Positions 43,466 through 55,250 are shown, numbered from the stretch's first letter. The stretch: DNA of 64,000 nucleotides from Branchipolynoe longqiensis (GCA_030323885.1 CM059189.1:47065015-47129014); one strand, 5' to 3'. Notes: generated by a model not told the origin, from the sequence alone. Made by a program: numbers and translations.

Positions 43466-43533
43466 AGAGTGAGTGAGTGAGTGAGTGAGTGAGTGAGTGA
43501 GTGAGTGAGTGAGTGAGTGAGTGAGTGAGTGAG
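43466..43533. repeat. (GAGT)n microsatellite
   Basis: Pure GAGT units for about 68 bp, with a second, degenerate patch at 43603-43640. Confidence 0.95.
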
Positions 43534-43650
43534 GGTGGTGAGTGAGTAAAGATAATTAAAAACCTTGTCGATAAGTCAAGACCAGAACCAATTTTAGTCC
43601 TGACTGAGTGAGTGGGTGAGTGACTGAGTGAGTGACTGAGTGATTAAATG

Positions 43651-43773
43651 TTGGTGCATTGGTTGATGGAATTTTACGTCCTGGCAACATCTAAGGTCAT
43701 ATCAGGACGGGACAGGACGTTTGCACCCAAGGCGACTTAATAGTGTTGCCCCACTGGGAGAACAGGCCCCCGG
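43651..43773 (-). mobile_element. SINE-A interrupted by a foldback fragment
   Basis: Tail to GAGAACAGGCCCC, where the GGTGTAG end of the foldback element begins. Confidence 0.85.
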
Positions 43774-43873
43774 TGTAGGACGTTCAAAACACTACCCTGT
43801 TCAAAACAGTATGGTAGTGTTTTGAACCTAGTGTTTTGAACCATAGCACTGTCAGCATATACTAACAACGTAT
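43774..43873. mobile_element. Fragment of the GGTGTAG foldback element
   Basis: The end GGTGTAGGACGTTCAAAACA, inverted AACACTAC/GTAGTGTT words, and one unit of its inner array (AGCACTGTCAGCATATACTA) match 60431-61730. The right part is missing, replaced by a GGT tract. Confidence 0.75.
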
Positions 43874-44255
43874 TGTGGTGGTGGTGGTGGTGGTGAAAGA
43901 AGTGGTGGTGATAGTGGTGGTGGTGGTGGTGAAAGAAGTGGTGGTGGTGATGGTGGTGGTGGAGGAGGAGGAGCAGCAGCAGCAGCAGGAGGAGGAGGAG
44001 CAGGAGGAGGTGGTGGTAGTGGTGATGGAGGAGGAGGAGGAGGAGGCGGCGGAGGAGGAGGATGATGATGAGGATGATGAGGATGAGAAGAGGAGAGGAA
44101 GGGAGAGGAGAGGAAGAGGAGAGGTGAGGAGGAGGAGGATGAAGAGGAAGATGAGGAGGAAGAGGAAGAGGAGGAGGAAGAGGAAGAGGAAGGAGGAGGA
44201 GGAGGAGGAGGAGGAGGAGGAGGAGGAGGAGGAGGAGGAGGAGGAGGAACTGGCG
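43874..44255. repeat. GGT/GGA/GCA trinucleotide tract
   Basis: GTG units grade into GGAGGA with a short CAG run. The Pro/His/Ser/Val/Glu homopolymer frames on both strands are artefacts. Confidence 0.95.
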
Positions 44256-44529
44256 GCATAAGAACACTGAGCATTAGCAACAACTTCCGATAAACGCTCT
44301 CCATTCACACGCGTTTGCTTCCACCAGGAGCGAGCTTTGACAAGTCCATAGGACTGGTCTCTACAACGAACTGTACACCGCGCTGAATAAGACGCCCAGA
44401 CGTTTTAATTAAGGTCACGTGGGGGGAGCCAGCTCAGCTTCGCCGCAAATGTGGGAGGAGGAGGCCCGGCCTCTCAGAGCCAGGCGGCCGCCTGGAACAC
44501 ACGGGGCCCCCCTCCTCACACAGACGAGA

Positions 44530-45465
44530 GGAAGCCCTGAACCACAGGGGAAGCTCTCAATCAGAGGGGAACTTCTCAATCAGAGGGGAAGTCCTCAACC
44601 AGAGGGGAAGCTCTTATCCAGAGGGGAAGCTCTTATCCAGAGGAGAAGCTCTTATCCAGAGAGGAAGCTCTTAACTAGAAGGGAAGCTCAACCAGGAGTG
44701 GGAAGCTCTCACCCAGGAGGGGAAGCTCTCAACCAGAGAAGCTCTCAACCAGAGGAGTGGGAATCTCTCAGCCAAAGGGGAAGCTCTCAACCACAGGGGA
44801 AGCTCTCAATCACAGGGGAAGGTCTCAACCATAGGGGAAGCTCTCAACCATAGGGGAAGCTCTTAACCAGAGGGGAAACTCTCAACCAGAGGGAAGCTCT
44901 CAACCATAGGTGAAGCTCTTAACCAGAGGGGAAGCTCTCAGCGAGGGGGAAGCTCTCAACCAAAGGGGAAGGTCTCAACCACAGGGGAAGCTCTCAACCA
45001 TAGGTGAAGCTCTCAACCAGAGGGGAAGCTCTCAGCAAGAGGGAAGCTCTCAACCAGAGGGGAAGCTCTCACCCAGGAGGGGAAGCTCTCACCCAGGAGG
45101 GGAAGCTCTCACCAAGGAGGGGAAGCTCTCAACCAGAGAAGCTCTCAACCAGAGAAGCTCTCAACCAGAGGAGTGGGAATCTCTCAGCCACAGGGGAAGC
45201 TCTCAGCCAGAGGGGAAGCTCTCAACCATAGGGGAAGCACTCAACCACAGGAAAGCTCTCAACCACAGGGAAAACTCTCAACCAGAGGGGAAACTCTCAA
45301 CCATAGGGGAATCTCTTAACCAGAGGGGAAGCTCTCAGCGAGGGGGAAGTTCTCAACCAGATGGGAAGGTCTTAACCAGACAGGAAGCTCTTAGCAAGAG
45401 GGGAAGCTCTTAACCAGAGGGGAAGCTCTTAACCAGAGGGGAAGCTCTCAACCATAGGGGAAGCC
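44530..45465. repeat. 19-20-bp minisatellite, about 45 units
   Basis: CTCTCAACCAGAGGGGAAG with variants (CACAGGGG, ATAGGGG, CCCAGGAGG). The frames of 144 and 167 codons are repeat-derived. A GC-rich patch at 44400-44530 (GGCGGCCGCC, GGCCCGGCC) just before it has no exon that I can define. Confidence 0.95.
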
Positions 45466-45662
45466 GCAGTACCAAGACAGCATCAAGAAGACACCGCATT
45501 ATATTTATACACTTTGGCGGGACGATGAACAACAGAAAATAAGAATAAGAATATTAATAATAAGTTGATAGAGGATAGATTAGGGGTGGAAATTAACAAA
45601 TGCATCCAGATGATATCCACTGTACGCAGAGCAGGTCCAAATGCAGATGAACACTAATGGCT

Positions 45663-45910
45663 GGCGCACACCTCCCGTTTACGATTCGCGCACTAAAACT
45701 CGTGACTCGACCCGACCCGCTTAAAACTGAAAATGGGCCGATTCATTTTTCGAATCGCGAATCGCAATCGTAATCGGCCGGTTTTAGACCTAAAACTGAG
45801 GTTTTATGCGCGAATCGCAATCGCTAGGTGTGCGCGGGGAGCGCACACCTAGCGATTTTTGTGTGCGAAACGGGCAGTTTTAGATCGTATACGGTAGGTG
45901 GGTGCGCACA
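45663..45910. mobile_element. Inverted-repeat element with a central 17-bp hairpin
   Basis: Outer ends GCGCACACCTCCCGTTTACG and GTATACGGTAGGTGGGTGCG are imperfect inverted repeats. In the centre 45819-45835 and 45841-45857 pair perfectly (core CGCTAGGTGTGCGC) around a 5-nt loop. The interior repeats AATCGCAATCG and AAACTGA words. Nothing identifiable lies in 45470-45660 or 45940-46240. Confidence 0.65.
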
Positions 45911-46242
45911 AACGGTAGGTGTGTACTAGGCATTACATATATATATGATAGAGACAATGAATATATTTACCATCGTTTTCTCGCAGGACAGACCTATCAT
46001 CAAATGACGACATACATGGTTGCATCAACCTATAGAACTTAGCGGTAATGACAAAAATGTCGGTTCCCATAAGTATTCTATCTAGACTCGGTCCCCATCG
46101 GAACCAAACAAATCATTACCGATGGGTTCCCATGAGCACAGACACCAAAATGTGTTTTCCATCAAATTTGAAATCCTATGAGTTGTTTCATCTAGATTGA
46201 TATCAATCAAAGTGATGGTGGAAAGACCAGTTTATTTGTCAG

Positions 46243-46557
46243 TGTATTTGGAGCTCTACGTCCTAGAAACATCTTAGGTCATATCAGAACGAGCACCAAC
46301 TTGTAATAGCGCAAACACATAGTACTCCACCACTGGCAGACTGGCCGATGGCATCATGACCGATATCTGACTCAGTCGCATTATCTTGATACTGAGCAAG
46401 CCAGTCTTTGCCATACCCTATCAATACCGAGCACCTGGCGAGGTAGCGACACGAATGATCTTCTTAAGTCATTAGTTTGACTCCGCCTGGGTTCGAACCC
46501 GCGATTTCCCGCACCGGAAGTCAGCCAGCGCTCTTCGATTAGGGCACCGCTTCCGGT
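46243..46557 (-). mobile_element. SINE-A, full length, diverged, type-2 head
   Basis: TTTGGAGCTCTACGTCCTAG to ATTAGGGCACCGCTTCCGGT. Confidence 0.85.
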
Positions 46558-46664
46558 TCGAGGTTATGTGCCGCTAGTGGCCGGCGTTCCGGAGATAGGG
46601 TGTCAGACGTGTCGCCGGTGAGTTATGAGAGTGAAATGGGGCTCCAGTGTGGCAGGTGCCTAAA

Positions 46665-46869
46665 CGAGGTTGGTTGTTTGGGTTTTTTGGTTGATTTATT
46701 TTGTTGGTTGGTTGTTTTGTTTGTTTTTTGGTTGGTTAGTTGGTTGGTTGATTTTTTGGTTATTTGTTTGGTTGGTTGGTTATTTGGTTGGTTGGTTGGT
46801 TGGTTATTTGGTTGGTTGGTTGGTTATTTGGTTGGTTGGTTGGTTTGTTTGTTTGTTGGTCGGATGGTT
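46665..46869. repeat. (GGTT)n microsatellite growing from a SINE tail
   Basis: GGTTGGTT with TTTGGTTATTTG variants for about 200 bp, ending exactly where the SINE-A tail starts. The Trp/Leu/Val-rich 147-codon frame is not a membrane protein gene. Confidence 0.9.
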
Positions 46870-47178
46870 GGTTGGTTGTTGGAATTTTACGTCCTGGCAA
46901 CATCTAAGGTAATATCAGGATGGGTACCGACTTGTGACAGTGCGCACTCATGGCAACGTTATAGTGCTTCCACACGGGGAAATCAGGCCGCCAGCACCAT
47001 GACCCGTATCCCACTCAGTAACATTATCTTGACACTGAGCTAACCAGTCCTTGCCCAAGCCTATTAATGCCGAGTGTCTGTCTAGGAAACAACAAGTATC
47101 AATTTTATAAGTCATTGGTTTGACTAAACCGGGAATCGAAACTACCGATATCCCGCACGGGAGGCCTGCACTCCTGGG
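46870..47178 (-). mobile_element. SINE-A, GGTT tail, partial type-2 head
   Basis: GGTTGGTTGTTGGAATTTTA to CGGGAGGCCTGCACTCC. Confidence 0.9.
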
Positions 47179-47197
47179 GCCAGTCTGACAGAAGCAT

Positions 47198-47546
47198 CAG
47201 ATGGGATGGCCGAATAAGTTGAGTGTCTCCCGTTTTGGTAGATTGTGGGATTCAAACCCATGGCTTCGAACCATGATCGAGTCAAACCAATAACTTAACA
47301 ATTTGATATTTGTCGCTTCCTAGCCAGGTGCTTGGCATTATTAGAATAGGGCAAGGACTGGTTGGCTCAGTGTCAGGATAATATGATGACTGAGTGGGAT
47401 ATCAGGTCATGGTGCTGGCGGTCTAGTCTCCCAGTGAGGGAGCCCTATAAAGTCACTATGAGTGCACACTGTCAGAAGTTGGTGCAGGCACTGATATGAC
47501 CTTAGATGTTGCCAGGACGTAAAACTCCAACAAACAACAACATCAA
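47198..47546 (+). mobile_element. SINE-A, full length, type-1 head with GGTT-type tail
   Basis: CAGATGGGATGGCCGAATAA to CCAGGACGTAAAACTCCAAC then AAACAACAAC. It faces the preceding copy head to head. Confidence 0.9.
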
Positions 47547-47779
47547 CAACCCCACCTCCCTTCCCCCTCCTCTCCCCTTCCTCTTCATCTCTACCCTTTC
47601 TTCCTGCCGTCCACGCTCGACTGGTCCCCGTGCCACCGACATTTATGCCACCTTTTTAAATGGCAATCAGCATCCTTACCAGCCAGTTAAAAGTCATTTA
47701 AACGTCTGGCTGTTTTTGAAAGTCGACTAAATGTCAAAATTATTATTTTTTAATGGATCAAATAATTTTTAGATTCCTA

Positions 47780-47940
47780 TTAGGAGGGGGAGGGAGGAGG
47801 AGGAGGGAGGGAGGAGGAGAAGCGAGGAGGAGGAGGAGAAGAGAGGAGGAGGAGGAGAAGAGAGAAGGAGGATGGAAGAAGAGGAGAAGGGAGGAGGAGG
47901 AAGAGGAGGAGGAAAAGGAAGAGGAAGAGGAGGAGGAACT
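47780..47940. repeat. GGA-rich purine tract
   Basis: GGAGGA and GAGGAA units. Glu/Arg and Leu/Pro frames are artefacts. Confidence 0.9.
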
Positions 47941-48096
47941 GGACCGAATACAAGCGGTTGAGTATAGCCGTAGTAATCATGTTGATTACAGCAGTACCTC
48001 CACATCTAGACCAATGTTGTCCTGATCAGGCAGGTGTTCTGTCCTTGGAGGGACAGTCAAATATGACAATTATCAGTTTGTCAATCACATGCATGT

Positions 48097-48363
48097 TGAT
48101 GCTTGTTTTATTTAACAACGCCTCTGGAGCACATTGATTTTCGTATCATTGGCTATTGGACGTCAAACATATGGTCATTCTGACATATTTCTTTGGAGGA
48201 AACCAGCTGCCGCCACATTGGCTAATCTTTCCGATAAGCAGTGAGGGGTCTTTTATATGAACTTTCCCACAGACAGGACATCACATACCACAGCCTTTGA
48301 TGAACCAGTTGTGGACCACTGGTTGGAACGGAAAATAGCCCAAACTGCAAATATGTTCACTGA
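48097..48363 (-). mobile_element. SINE-C, head truncated
   Basis: From GCTTGTTTTATTTAACAACG to CCAAACTGCAAATATGTTCA. The tRNA-like head is absent; SINE-A sequence starts 40 bp on. Confidence 0.85.
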
Positions 48364-48400
48364 GATGTACGTGATAGTTCACAAGGCTTTTGATTCCATA

Positions 48401-48620
48401 AGTGACAGTGCACACTCATGGCGACTTTATAGTGCTGCCTCACTGGGAGACCAGGCCGCATGCACCATTACCTTATATCCCACTCCAGCCACATTATCCT
48501 GACAAAGAACCAACCAGTCCGTGCTCTATCCTGCTGATTCCGTGCCCCAGGCAAGGTGCCGATAAGCATCAGTTTTCTTTGACTCATCCGGGATTCGAAC
48601 CTACAACCTCTATCAGGGGA
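48401..48620 (-). mobile_element. SINE-A partial, tail missing
   Basis: AGTGACAGTGCACACTCATG to CGGGATTCGAACCTACAACC. Confidence 0.8.
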
Positions 48621-48848
48621 AGTGTTCTGTCCAGTCGACCAGAACTAGAACTAGAATGTTGGCATGTCAACGTGTAATGATGTATGCATGCAACTATCTT
48701 TTGTTGTTGTAAATATTTTATTCATCTGAACACATATTTTGTCAGCCCCGAGGCACTGGTCTTCCAGCCATTGAAGCGATCACATTTGGTTTGTACATGG
48801 TGATGGGGAAGCGGAATGTGCTGCATTGTGTGCAGGAATCCTCTCTAT

Positions 48849-49424
48849 AGCCGTGTGTACACGGGCAATTCTAAACCGATTTAGACAAATCGATTTATAT
48901 GAAGCGATGTAGTGGCGCGTTTACATGGACCGAGTTTGAAAGTATGTCGGCGCCGGGAACCAGCAGCCTTAGTGGTGAGCCTGTAGCCGGCGAGTACTGC
49001 TATTTGTTTAGTTTACATTCGTCGATTCACAATATGAATAACGACGCCAATGTAGCGGCTATGTTAATATCGCTTGGAATTTAGGGTTAATTTAATTAAA
49101 TTTCATTATTTGAGTATGTAATTCTGTTAAATATGATCGCATTCAATAGATTTCGGCCTAATCGGTCCCTAACACTGCCGGGCACCAGCGATAGTGACAG
49201 CTGAGCCTCTAGCCGGCGAGCACCGCTATTTTACACTATCGCCGCCCGGGAACCAGCTGTATCGCTTCATCTATACTACCTGGCAAGGTGGTTTACATCT
49301 ACTGATTTATATGAATCGATTCAGCCCTAAAACGCCACAGTGTCGCGTTTACACAGCAAATGTAAATCGATCTAGGCAAGTGGTTTTATATGAAGCGTTT
49401 TAACTCGCCCGTGTAAACACGGCT
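48849..49424. mobile_element. 576-bp inverted-repeat element with a short ORF relic
   Basis: AGCCGTGTGTACACGGGC (48849-48866) and its inverted copy (49407-49424) match at 17 of 18 bases. TTATATGAAGCG words occur at both sides inward. A central ATG frame reads MNNDANVAAMLISLGI then stop. This could be the start of a lost transposase ORF. TAT or TTA-like flanks would suit PIF/Harbinger, but that is only a guess. Confidence 0.65.
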
Positions 49425-49506
49425 TATCGTTACTCACTTATGACCCAAAATATTTATATTTTCTATAAAAAAAAAAAAAATTTAAAAGCATTTTTCTCAA
49501 TTCATT

Positions 49507-49833
49507 ACAAGGGAACGGGACGCAGCTCAGGCAGTAGAGTATCCAACTGTGAAGATGTCAATCATCCTATCCATCCTACTCAGTGGACCCATTTGCAGTT
49601 TGGCCTATTTTCCATTCCAGCCAGTGGTCCACAACTGGTTGATCAAAAGCCTTGGTAGGTGCTGTCCTGTCTGTGGGAAAGTGCATATAAAAGACCCCTT
49701 GCTGCTTATAGGAAAGAGTAGCCTATGTGGCGACAGCAGGTTTCCTCTAAAGAAATATGTCAGTATGACCATATGTTTGATGTCCAATAACCGATGATAA
49801 AAATCAATGTGCTCTAGAGGCTTTCCTTTTTTG
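49507..49833 (+). mobile_element. SINE-C with 9-bp target duplication
   Basis: CAATTCATT at 49498-49506 and 49834-49842. Head GGAACGGGACGCAGCTCAGG; centre CAACTGGTTGATCAAAAGCC. Confidence 0.85.
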
Positions 49834-50084
49834 CAATTCATTGCGAAGTAACAGTAAGGAATAGAACCCCATTGTGTCAGGTTCTTGCTGTCTTCACCGG
49901 GTCCTGGCGGAGTTGATGGAAATGAGTATTTTAACTAAATTGATTGCCAAAATATATATATGCGCATCATTCCCAAAGTCAATGCAACTTCTGCAAAGAA
50001 GAACAAGGAGGTTGGTGTGTACTGCGGCCCAGAAGTGTCAACTTTAGTAGGCCACTTAAAGTTGCCACTGGCACCATGACCCGA

Positions 50085-50480
50085 TTGATTGATCGGTCGT
50101 TTCTTTACACCATGTCGGCAGCATAGGCCATATTCAACCATTGCTTTTACATATAATGTAAAAGCATACGATCAATTATGCGTCAATAGACACTCATGAA
50201 TAAAAAAAAACTCACAATCATATAATTTGTGGTCAAGATAAATAAAATTCTAGATGAAAGTATTATTAGTTGATCAAATTGGTTTAATAAACTATGAGGT
50301 GGTACAGATCAGCTGTCCTCAAAGAGGCTAAAATGTCTTGTCTTACTTCAGTAAAAAAAAAGAAGGTCATGCATGCTGTTTGCAGTGTAAAATGGTTTGA
50401 GGATGGCCATACAATTCACACAGTTTAATCAAATGTGTTTTAGTGTCAGTGGGGACTGACATCCAATACATTCAGGCGGA
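50085..50480 (-). mobile_element. I/Nimb-like LINE 3' end
   Basis: (TTGAT)n, then TTCTTTACACCATGTCGGCA, GGCCATATTCAACCATTGCT and TTAGTGTCAGTGGGGACTGA. The last block encodes, on the minus strand, part of the ORF2 C-terminus seen complete at 56325. It is truncated where a SINE-A starts. Confidence 0.8.
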
Positions 50481-50484
50481 GGGT

Positions 50485-50685
50485 GATGACCCGATATCCC
50501 CCACAGTCACATTATCCTGATACTGTGCTAACCAGTCCTTGTCCTATCCTATTAATGCCGAGTGCCAGGCCGGGTCATGACAAGTATCAATTTTATAAGT
50601 CATTGGTTTGACTCGACTGGGAACTGAACTCCCGACCTTCCGCACGTGGGACCCGCGCTCTACCGATTTGGCCATGGCGTCCGGT
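50485..50685 (-). mobile_element. SINE-A, tail missing, type-2 head
   Basis: GGTGATGACCCGATATCCCC to GGCCATGGCGTCCGGT. A short 17-bp repeat (CACCTAATGTCATGAA) follows at 50750-50818. Confidence 0.85.
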
Positions 50686-51073
50686 GCTGATATCAGGTGG
50701 TGGAATGTAAAACATTAGCAATGTCAAACCGCAACCCCGCCCCAATCTGAACACCTAATGTCATGAACCCAATGTCATGAACACCTAATGTCATGAACAC
50801 CTAATGTCATGAACCCAACATCAATCCTCAACACCAATCCTCAACATCAAACAACAAGCTGCAACATCCAACAACCAATATCAACCCCCAAATCCAACAC
50901 CACACCAAACCGCCAAAAGCAACTACAATGAAAATGGATAACTTTATCTGAGGGAACTACTTGGTCACATGCGGAGTGCTCAAAGGTATCCACCTTTGTC
51001 AGCACCTTAGCCGTCCACTTCATTCCACGCGATGCATTTCATTAGTCCACGCCCCGAAAAGCTAATAGAAGAG

Positions 51074-51613
51074 ACCAGACGGGATGGCCGAATAAGTTGG
51101 GCGTCCGTCTCCTGTTTTGGGAGATTGGGGGATCCGAACACATGGGTTCATGGGTTCAAACCCTGGTCGAGTCAAACCAATGACTTAAAAATTTATACTT
51201 GTCGCTTCCTAGCCAGGCGCTTGGCATTATTATGATAGGGCAAGGACTGGTTGGCTCAGTGTCAGGATAATGTAACTGAGTGGGATATCAGGTCATGGTC
51301 ATCCCAGTGAGGCAGCACTGTAAAGTTGCCACAAGTGTGCACTGTCACAAGTCAATACCCGTCCTGATATGACCATAGATGTTTTGTTTGTTGTTTTACA
51401 TCCTAGCAACATCTAAGGTCATATCAGGACGGGTTCCGACTTGTGACAGTGCACACTCATGGGGACTTTATAGTGCTGTCTCACTGGGAAACCAGGCTGC
51501 CGGCACCATGACCTGGTATCCCACTCAGTCACATTATCCTGACACTGAGCAGACCAGCCGCCCCCCCCCCCATAGAGGTTGCTAGGATGTAAAACAACAA
51601 CAAACAAACAAGC
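51074..51613 (+). mobile_element. SINE-A with another SINE-A inside its 3' end
   Basis: The outer plus copy (51074-51381 and 51571-51613: GAGGTTGCTAGGATGTAAAA) is cut by a minus copy, 51382-51570. CCATAGATG and CCATAGAGG flank the inner copy. Confidence 0.9.
51382..51570 (-). mobile_element. Inner SINE-A, headless
   Basis: TTTTGTTTGTTGTTTTACAT to GACACTGAGCAGACCAGCC, ending in a C run. Confidence 0.9.
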
Positions 51614-52240
51614 TAATAGATCAAAACCTGTAGAATGGCGACCTGCCACGTTCGGGCCATCATACAATTACAAGCCGACTGTTCGGTGTCGGCGCTTCGC
51701 CTTTCTTGATTGCCTCCTGGCCGTCCAGACTTAATCCTCCAACTCGCGACGTTATCCGCCCACTTCATTCCACGTCATACATTTCTTTTATCGGCACCCC
51801 GAAAAGCTATTAAACCCTGTACTGAAGTGAATGACCCGCCTCTTCCGGGCCACCGTACAATTACAAGCCAACTGTTCAGTGTCGGCGCTTTGCCTTTCTT
51901 GATTGCCTCCTGGCCGTCCAGACTTAATCCTCAAACTCACCACCTTATCCGGCCACTTCATTCCACGTCATACATTTCGTTTATCGTCACCCCGAAAAGC
52001 TAATAAAAGATTAAACCCTGTAGTGTAGTGAGTGACCTGCCTCTTCCGGGCCACCGTACAATTACAAGCCAACTGTTCAGTGTCGGCGCTTCGCCTTTCT
52101 TGATTGCCTCCTGGCCGTCCAGACTTAATCCTCCTACTCGCCACCTTATCCGCCCACTTCATTCCCCGTTATGCATTTCGTTTATCCGCACCCCGAAAAG
52201 CTGATAGAAGATTAAATCCTGCAGCGCGACCAGGCCATCC

Positions 52241-52859
52241 TATCCCACCCCCTGAGGAGACAGCTTCTAAGACCTTCCCACCCCCACATCCTCACTCTAC
52301 ACCAGTCCCACAAAGTGTATCCTTACTATTTGAAGGGATTAAAATTTCGCAGTTCAATTCGAGGCAAATAATCCATTACTTGCCATTTTGTATCGATATT
52401 ATTATTATTAGCGTTTGTCCCAAACCCTCCTGGATAATCCTATGAGCTTTTCGCATTTTATCCTTTCTTGTTCTTTGCAGATTTGCTTACTTTGGCAATA
52501 TTTATAGAAAATGAATTGCTTTTAAAATAATAGTAAAATTACTATTACATAGTACTAATAATACATATTAATAATACGTTAAAAATAAGAACCGAAGAAA
52601 ACATTAACAATATTAACAATAAAAACCAAAAGAATAACCAACTATTTTTATTATATAGAATATAAGACAAAAAATAACCATGATAATATAATAATACTAA
52701 TAATAAAAATCATAATCATTGGAAGTTGCTTTAAGATTTAGTGAACAATATAAATGACAATGTCACTACAGTAAAAATGCTCACTGTAACAGTTGTTAGG
52801 ATATGTGTGTTATCAGTGGTTTTGTTGGAGACTGATAACGATATAACAATTGTCAGATC
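52241..52859. other. No gene recognised
   Basis: C-rich, then AT-rich with AATAATA words. No supported exon. Confidence 0.5.
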
Positions 52860-52862
52860 ACC

Positions 52863-52907
<45 letters not shown>

Positions 52908-53150
52908 GAACAATAATGACATGATAATATGATGATAATAATAATAATAATAATAATAAAACTAATTCACAATAATAAAACTAATTCACAATAATAATGG
53001 CGACTTTATAGTGCTGTCCGACTGAGATACCTAAAGGAGAAGGGGAAGAAGGAGAAGGAGGAAAAAAAGAAGAAGAAGAAGAAGAAGAAGGAGGAGGAGG
53101 AGGAGAAGAAGAAGAAAGAAGAGGAGAAGGAGGAGAAGAAGACACTAACA
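52860..53150. repeat. (AAT)n then GAA/GGA tracts
   Basis: Two AAT runs (52862-52910, 52930-52960), a 20-bp echo of SINE-A (GGCGACTTTATAGTGCTGTC at 52999), then GAAGAAG runs to 53145. Confidence 0.9.
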
Positions 53151-53189
53151 AAAAATGCCAGCCTGGTGCCCTGTGAAACTTCAGAAACC

Positions 53190-53700
53190 CAATACTGCTA
53201 CTGCTACTGCTACTGCTACTGCTACTGCTACTGCTACTGCTACTGCTACTGCTACTGCTACTGCTACTGCTACCGTTGCTGCTACTATTGCTGCTGCTGC
53301 CGCTGCCGCCACCGCTGCCGCCGCTACTACTACTACTACTACATCTGGCAGATGAAGCCCTACCACGACACGCCCACTACTACTACTACTACATCTGGCA
53401 GATGAAGCCCTACCACCACACGCCCACTACTACTACTACTACATCTGACTGATGATGCCCTGCCACCATATGCCCACTATTACTACTACTATATCTGACA
53501 GATGATGCCCTACCACCATATGCCCACTACTACAACTGACAGATGATGCCCTGCCACCACACGTCCACTACTGCTACTGATACTACTACTACTACTACTA
53601 CATCTGACAGATGAAGCCCTACCACGATATTCCCACTACTACTTCTACTACATCTGACAGATGATGCCCTGCCACCATACACCCACTTCTACCACTACCA

Positions 53701-53731
<31 letters not shown>

Positions 53732-54190
53732 ATCATCATGTGACAGATGAAGCCCTACCACCGTACGCCCACTACTACTACTAGTACTACTACATCTGAC
53801 AGATGATGCCCTGCCACCACACACCCACTACTACATCTGACAGATGAAGCCCTGCCACCATACACCCACCACTACTACTACATCTGACAGATGATGCCCT
53901 GCCACCACACACCCACTACTACTAATACTACATCTGACAGATGAAACCCCACCACTGTACACCCACTACTACTAATACATCTGACAGATGATGCCCTGCC
54001 ACCATACGCCCACTACTACTACATCTGACAGATAATGCCCTGCCACCACACACCCACTACTACTATTACTACTTCTGACAGATGAAGCCCTACCACCATA
54101 CGCCCACTACTACTACATCTGACAGATGATGCCCCGCCACAGTACACCCGCTACTACTCCTACTACATTTGACAGATGATGCCCTGCCAT
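53190..54190. repeat. (GCTACT)n then a TACTAC-linked minisatellite
   Basis: A hexanucleotide run at about 53196-53272 is followed by about 14 copies of CATCTGACAGATGATGCCCT then CCACCACACGCCCAC joined by variable (TAC)n. CATCTG(A)CAGATG is itself a small palindrome in each unit. Confidence 0.9.
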
Positions 54191-54480
54191 CATACCACCC
54201 TCGTATCTACTAGTTGAGCCGCCACTTCAACAGTATTCATTCTGTTTCTAATTATTCCCGGCTCTGGGCGGAAACTGATGGCGGCTGGTGATAGGACAGA
54301 ATCGGCCCCTGCCACGCCTCACTCACACGCCACAATATCAACCAATCTCAGCTCCTGTTGGTGCTTTTTGTTTCTCTTCTCATTCCATGCCCCTCAGTCC
54401 CGTTTCGCTGTCGACTATCCAAAATGGCTTAGTGAGTAGAGTACTTGACTCCTGTTTGGAGGTTGCGGGTTCGATTATTT

Positions 54481-54860
54481 ATACCGGATGCGGTGGCTGA
54501 ATCAGTAGAGTCCAGGCTTTTACAGATGTTTTACAGTATAGCAATGTTTTACATCCTGGCAACATCTAAGGTCATATCAGGACGGGTACCGACTAGTGAC
54601 AGTGTGCACTTATGGCGACTTTATAGTGCTGCCTCACTGGGAAACCAACCTGCCAGGACCACGATCCGATATCCCCCTCAGTCACATTATCCGGACACTG
54701 AGCTAACCAGTCCTTGCCCTACCCTATTAATGCCGAGCGATAGGCTAGGAAGCGAAAAGTATCAATTTTGTAAGTCAGTAATTTGACTCGACTTGGAAAC
54801 GAACTCCCGACCTTCCGCATGGGAAGCCTGCGCTCTACCCATTCAGCCACTGCGTCCGGT
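54481..54860 (-). mobile_element. SINE-A plus a fragment of another head
   Basis: 54481-54519 is a plus-strand type-2 head piece (CCGGATGCGGTGGCTGAATC). The minus copy 54545-54860 ends in ACTGCGTCCGGT. Confidence 0.85.
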
Positions 54861-55250
54861 TACATAGCGCTAGGAGTATATGTGGGATAATTATTGTTTT
54901 CATGAATCAATCGGTAACTCAATCACCCAATCAAGAAGTGAAATGCTGCAGGCATATCATCTTCCAATCGGGTACCATGACACAATACCTCACTCAGACA
55001 CCTTATTCTGACACTGAGACAACCAGTTAGTATCTTATTATTGCGAAGCGCTAGACGATGTGGCGTAGAGTATTTTTGAACCCATATCAATTTTATTAAG
55101 TCTTCGGTTTGACTTTGCAGAGGACCGAACCCAGTCTTCCATGTAGGAACCGATAACTGTACCACAAGTGCATCCTGTCCGGATCTGCCTACTGAAGCAT
55201 TGTAGGGATGTAACACTTCTACACGGTCCCCCAACTGTCGCCTTTTGTGA
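54861..55250 (-). mobile_element. Old, degenerate SINE-A-like remnant
   Basis: GGTACCATGACACAATACCT, TTATTCTGACACTGAGACAA and TTCGGTTTGACTTTGCAG echo the SINE-A body in order between about 54968 and 55125, with many changes. Confidence 0.5.

Larger units (their letters stand above)
51008..52240. repeat. Satellite, about 195-bp unit, interrupted by SINEs
   Basis: GATTGCCTCCTGGCCGTCCA recurs at 51708, 51901 and 52102. CACTTCATTCCACGTCAT and CCCCGAAAAGCTAATA are in each unit. A partial unit at 51008-51068 lies to the left of the SINE pair, which therefore inserted into the array. Confidence 0.9.

Noticed and set aside
43737..44308. Proline, serine or leucine homopolymer proteins
   Set aside because: All frames on both strands of a GGA/GGT tract stay open; low-complexity artefact.
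44419..45413. Gln/Gly/Ser/Lys-rich frames of 144 and 167 codons
   Set aside because: Derived from the 19-20-bp minisatellite.
46600..47043. Tryptophan and leucine-rich frame resembling a multi-pass membrane protein
   Set aside because: It is the GGTT microsatellite plus a SINE-A tail.
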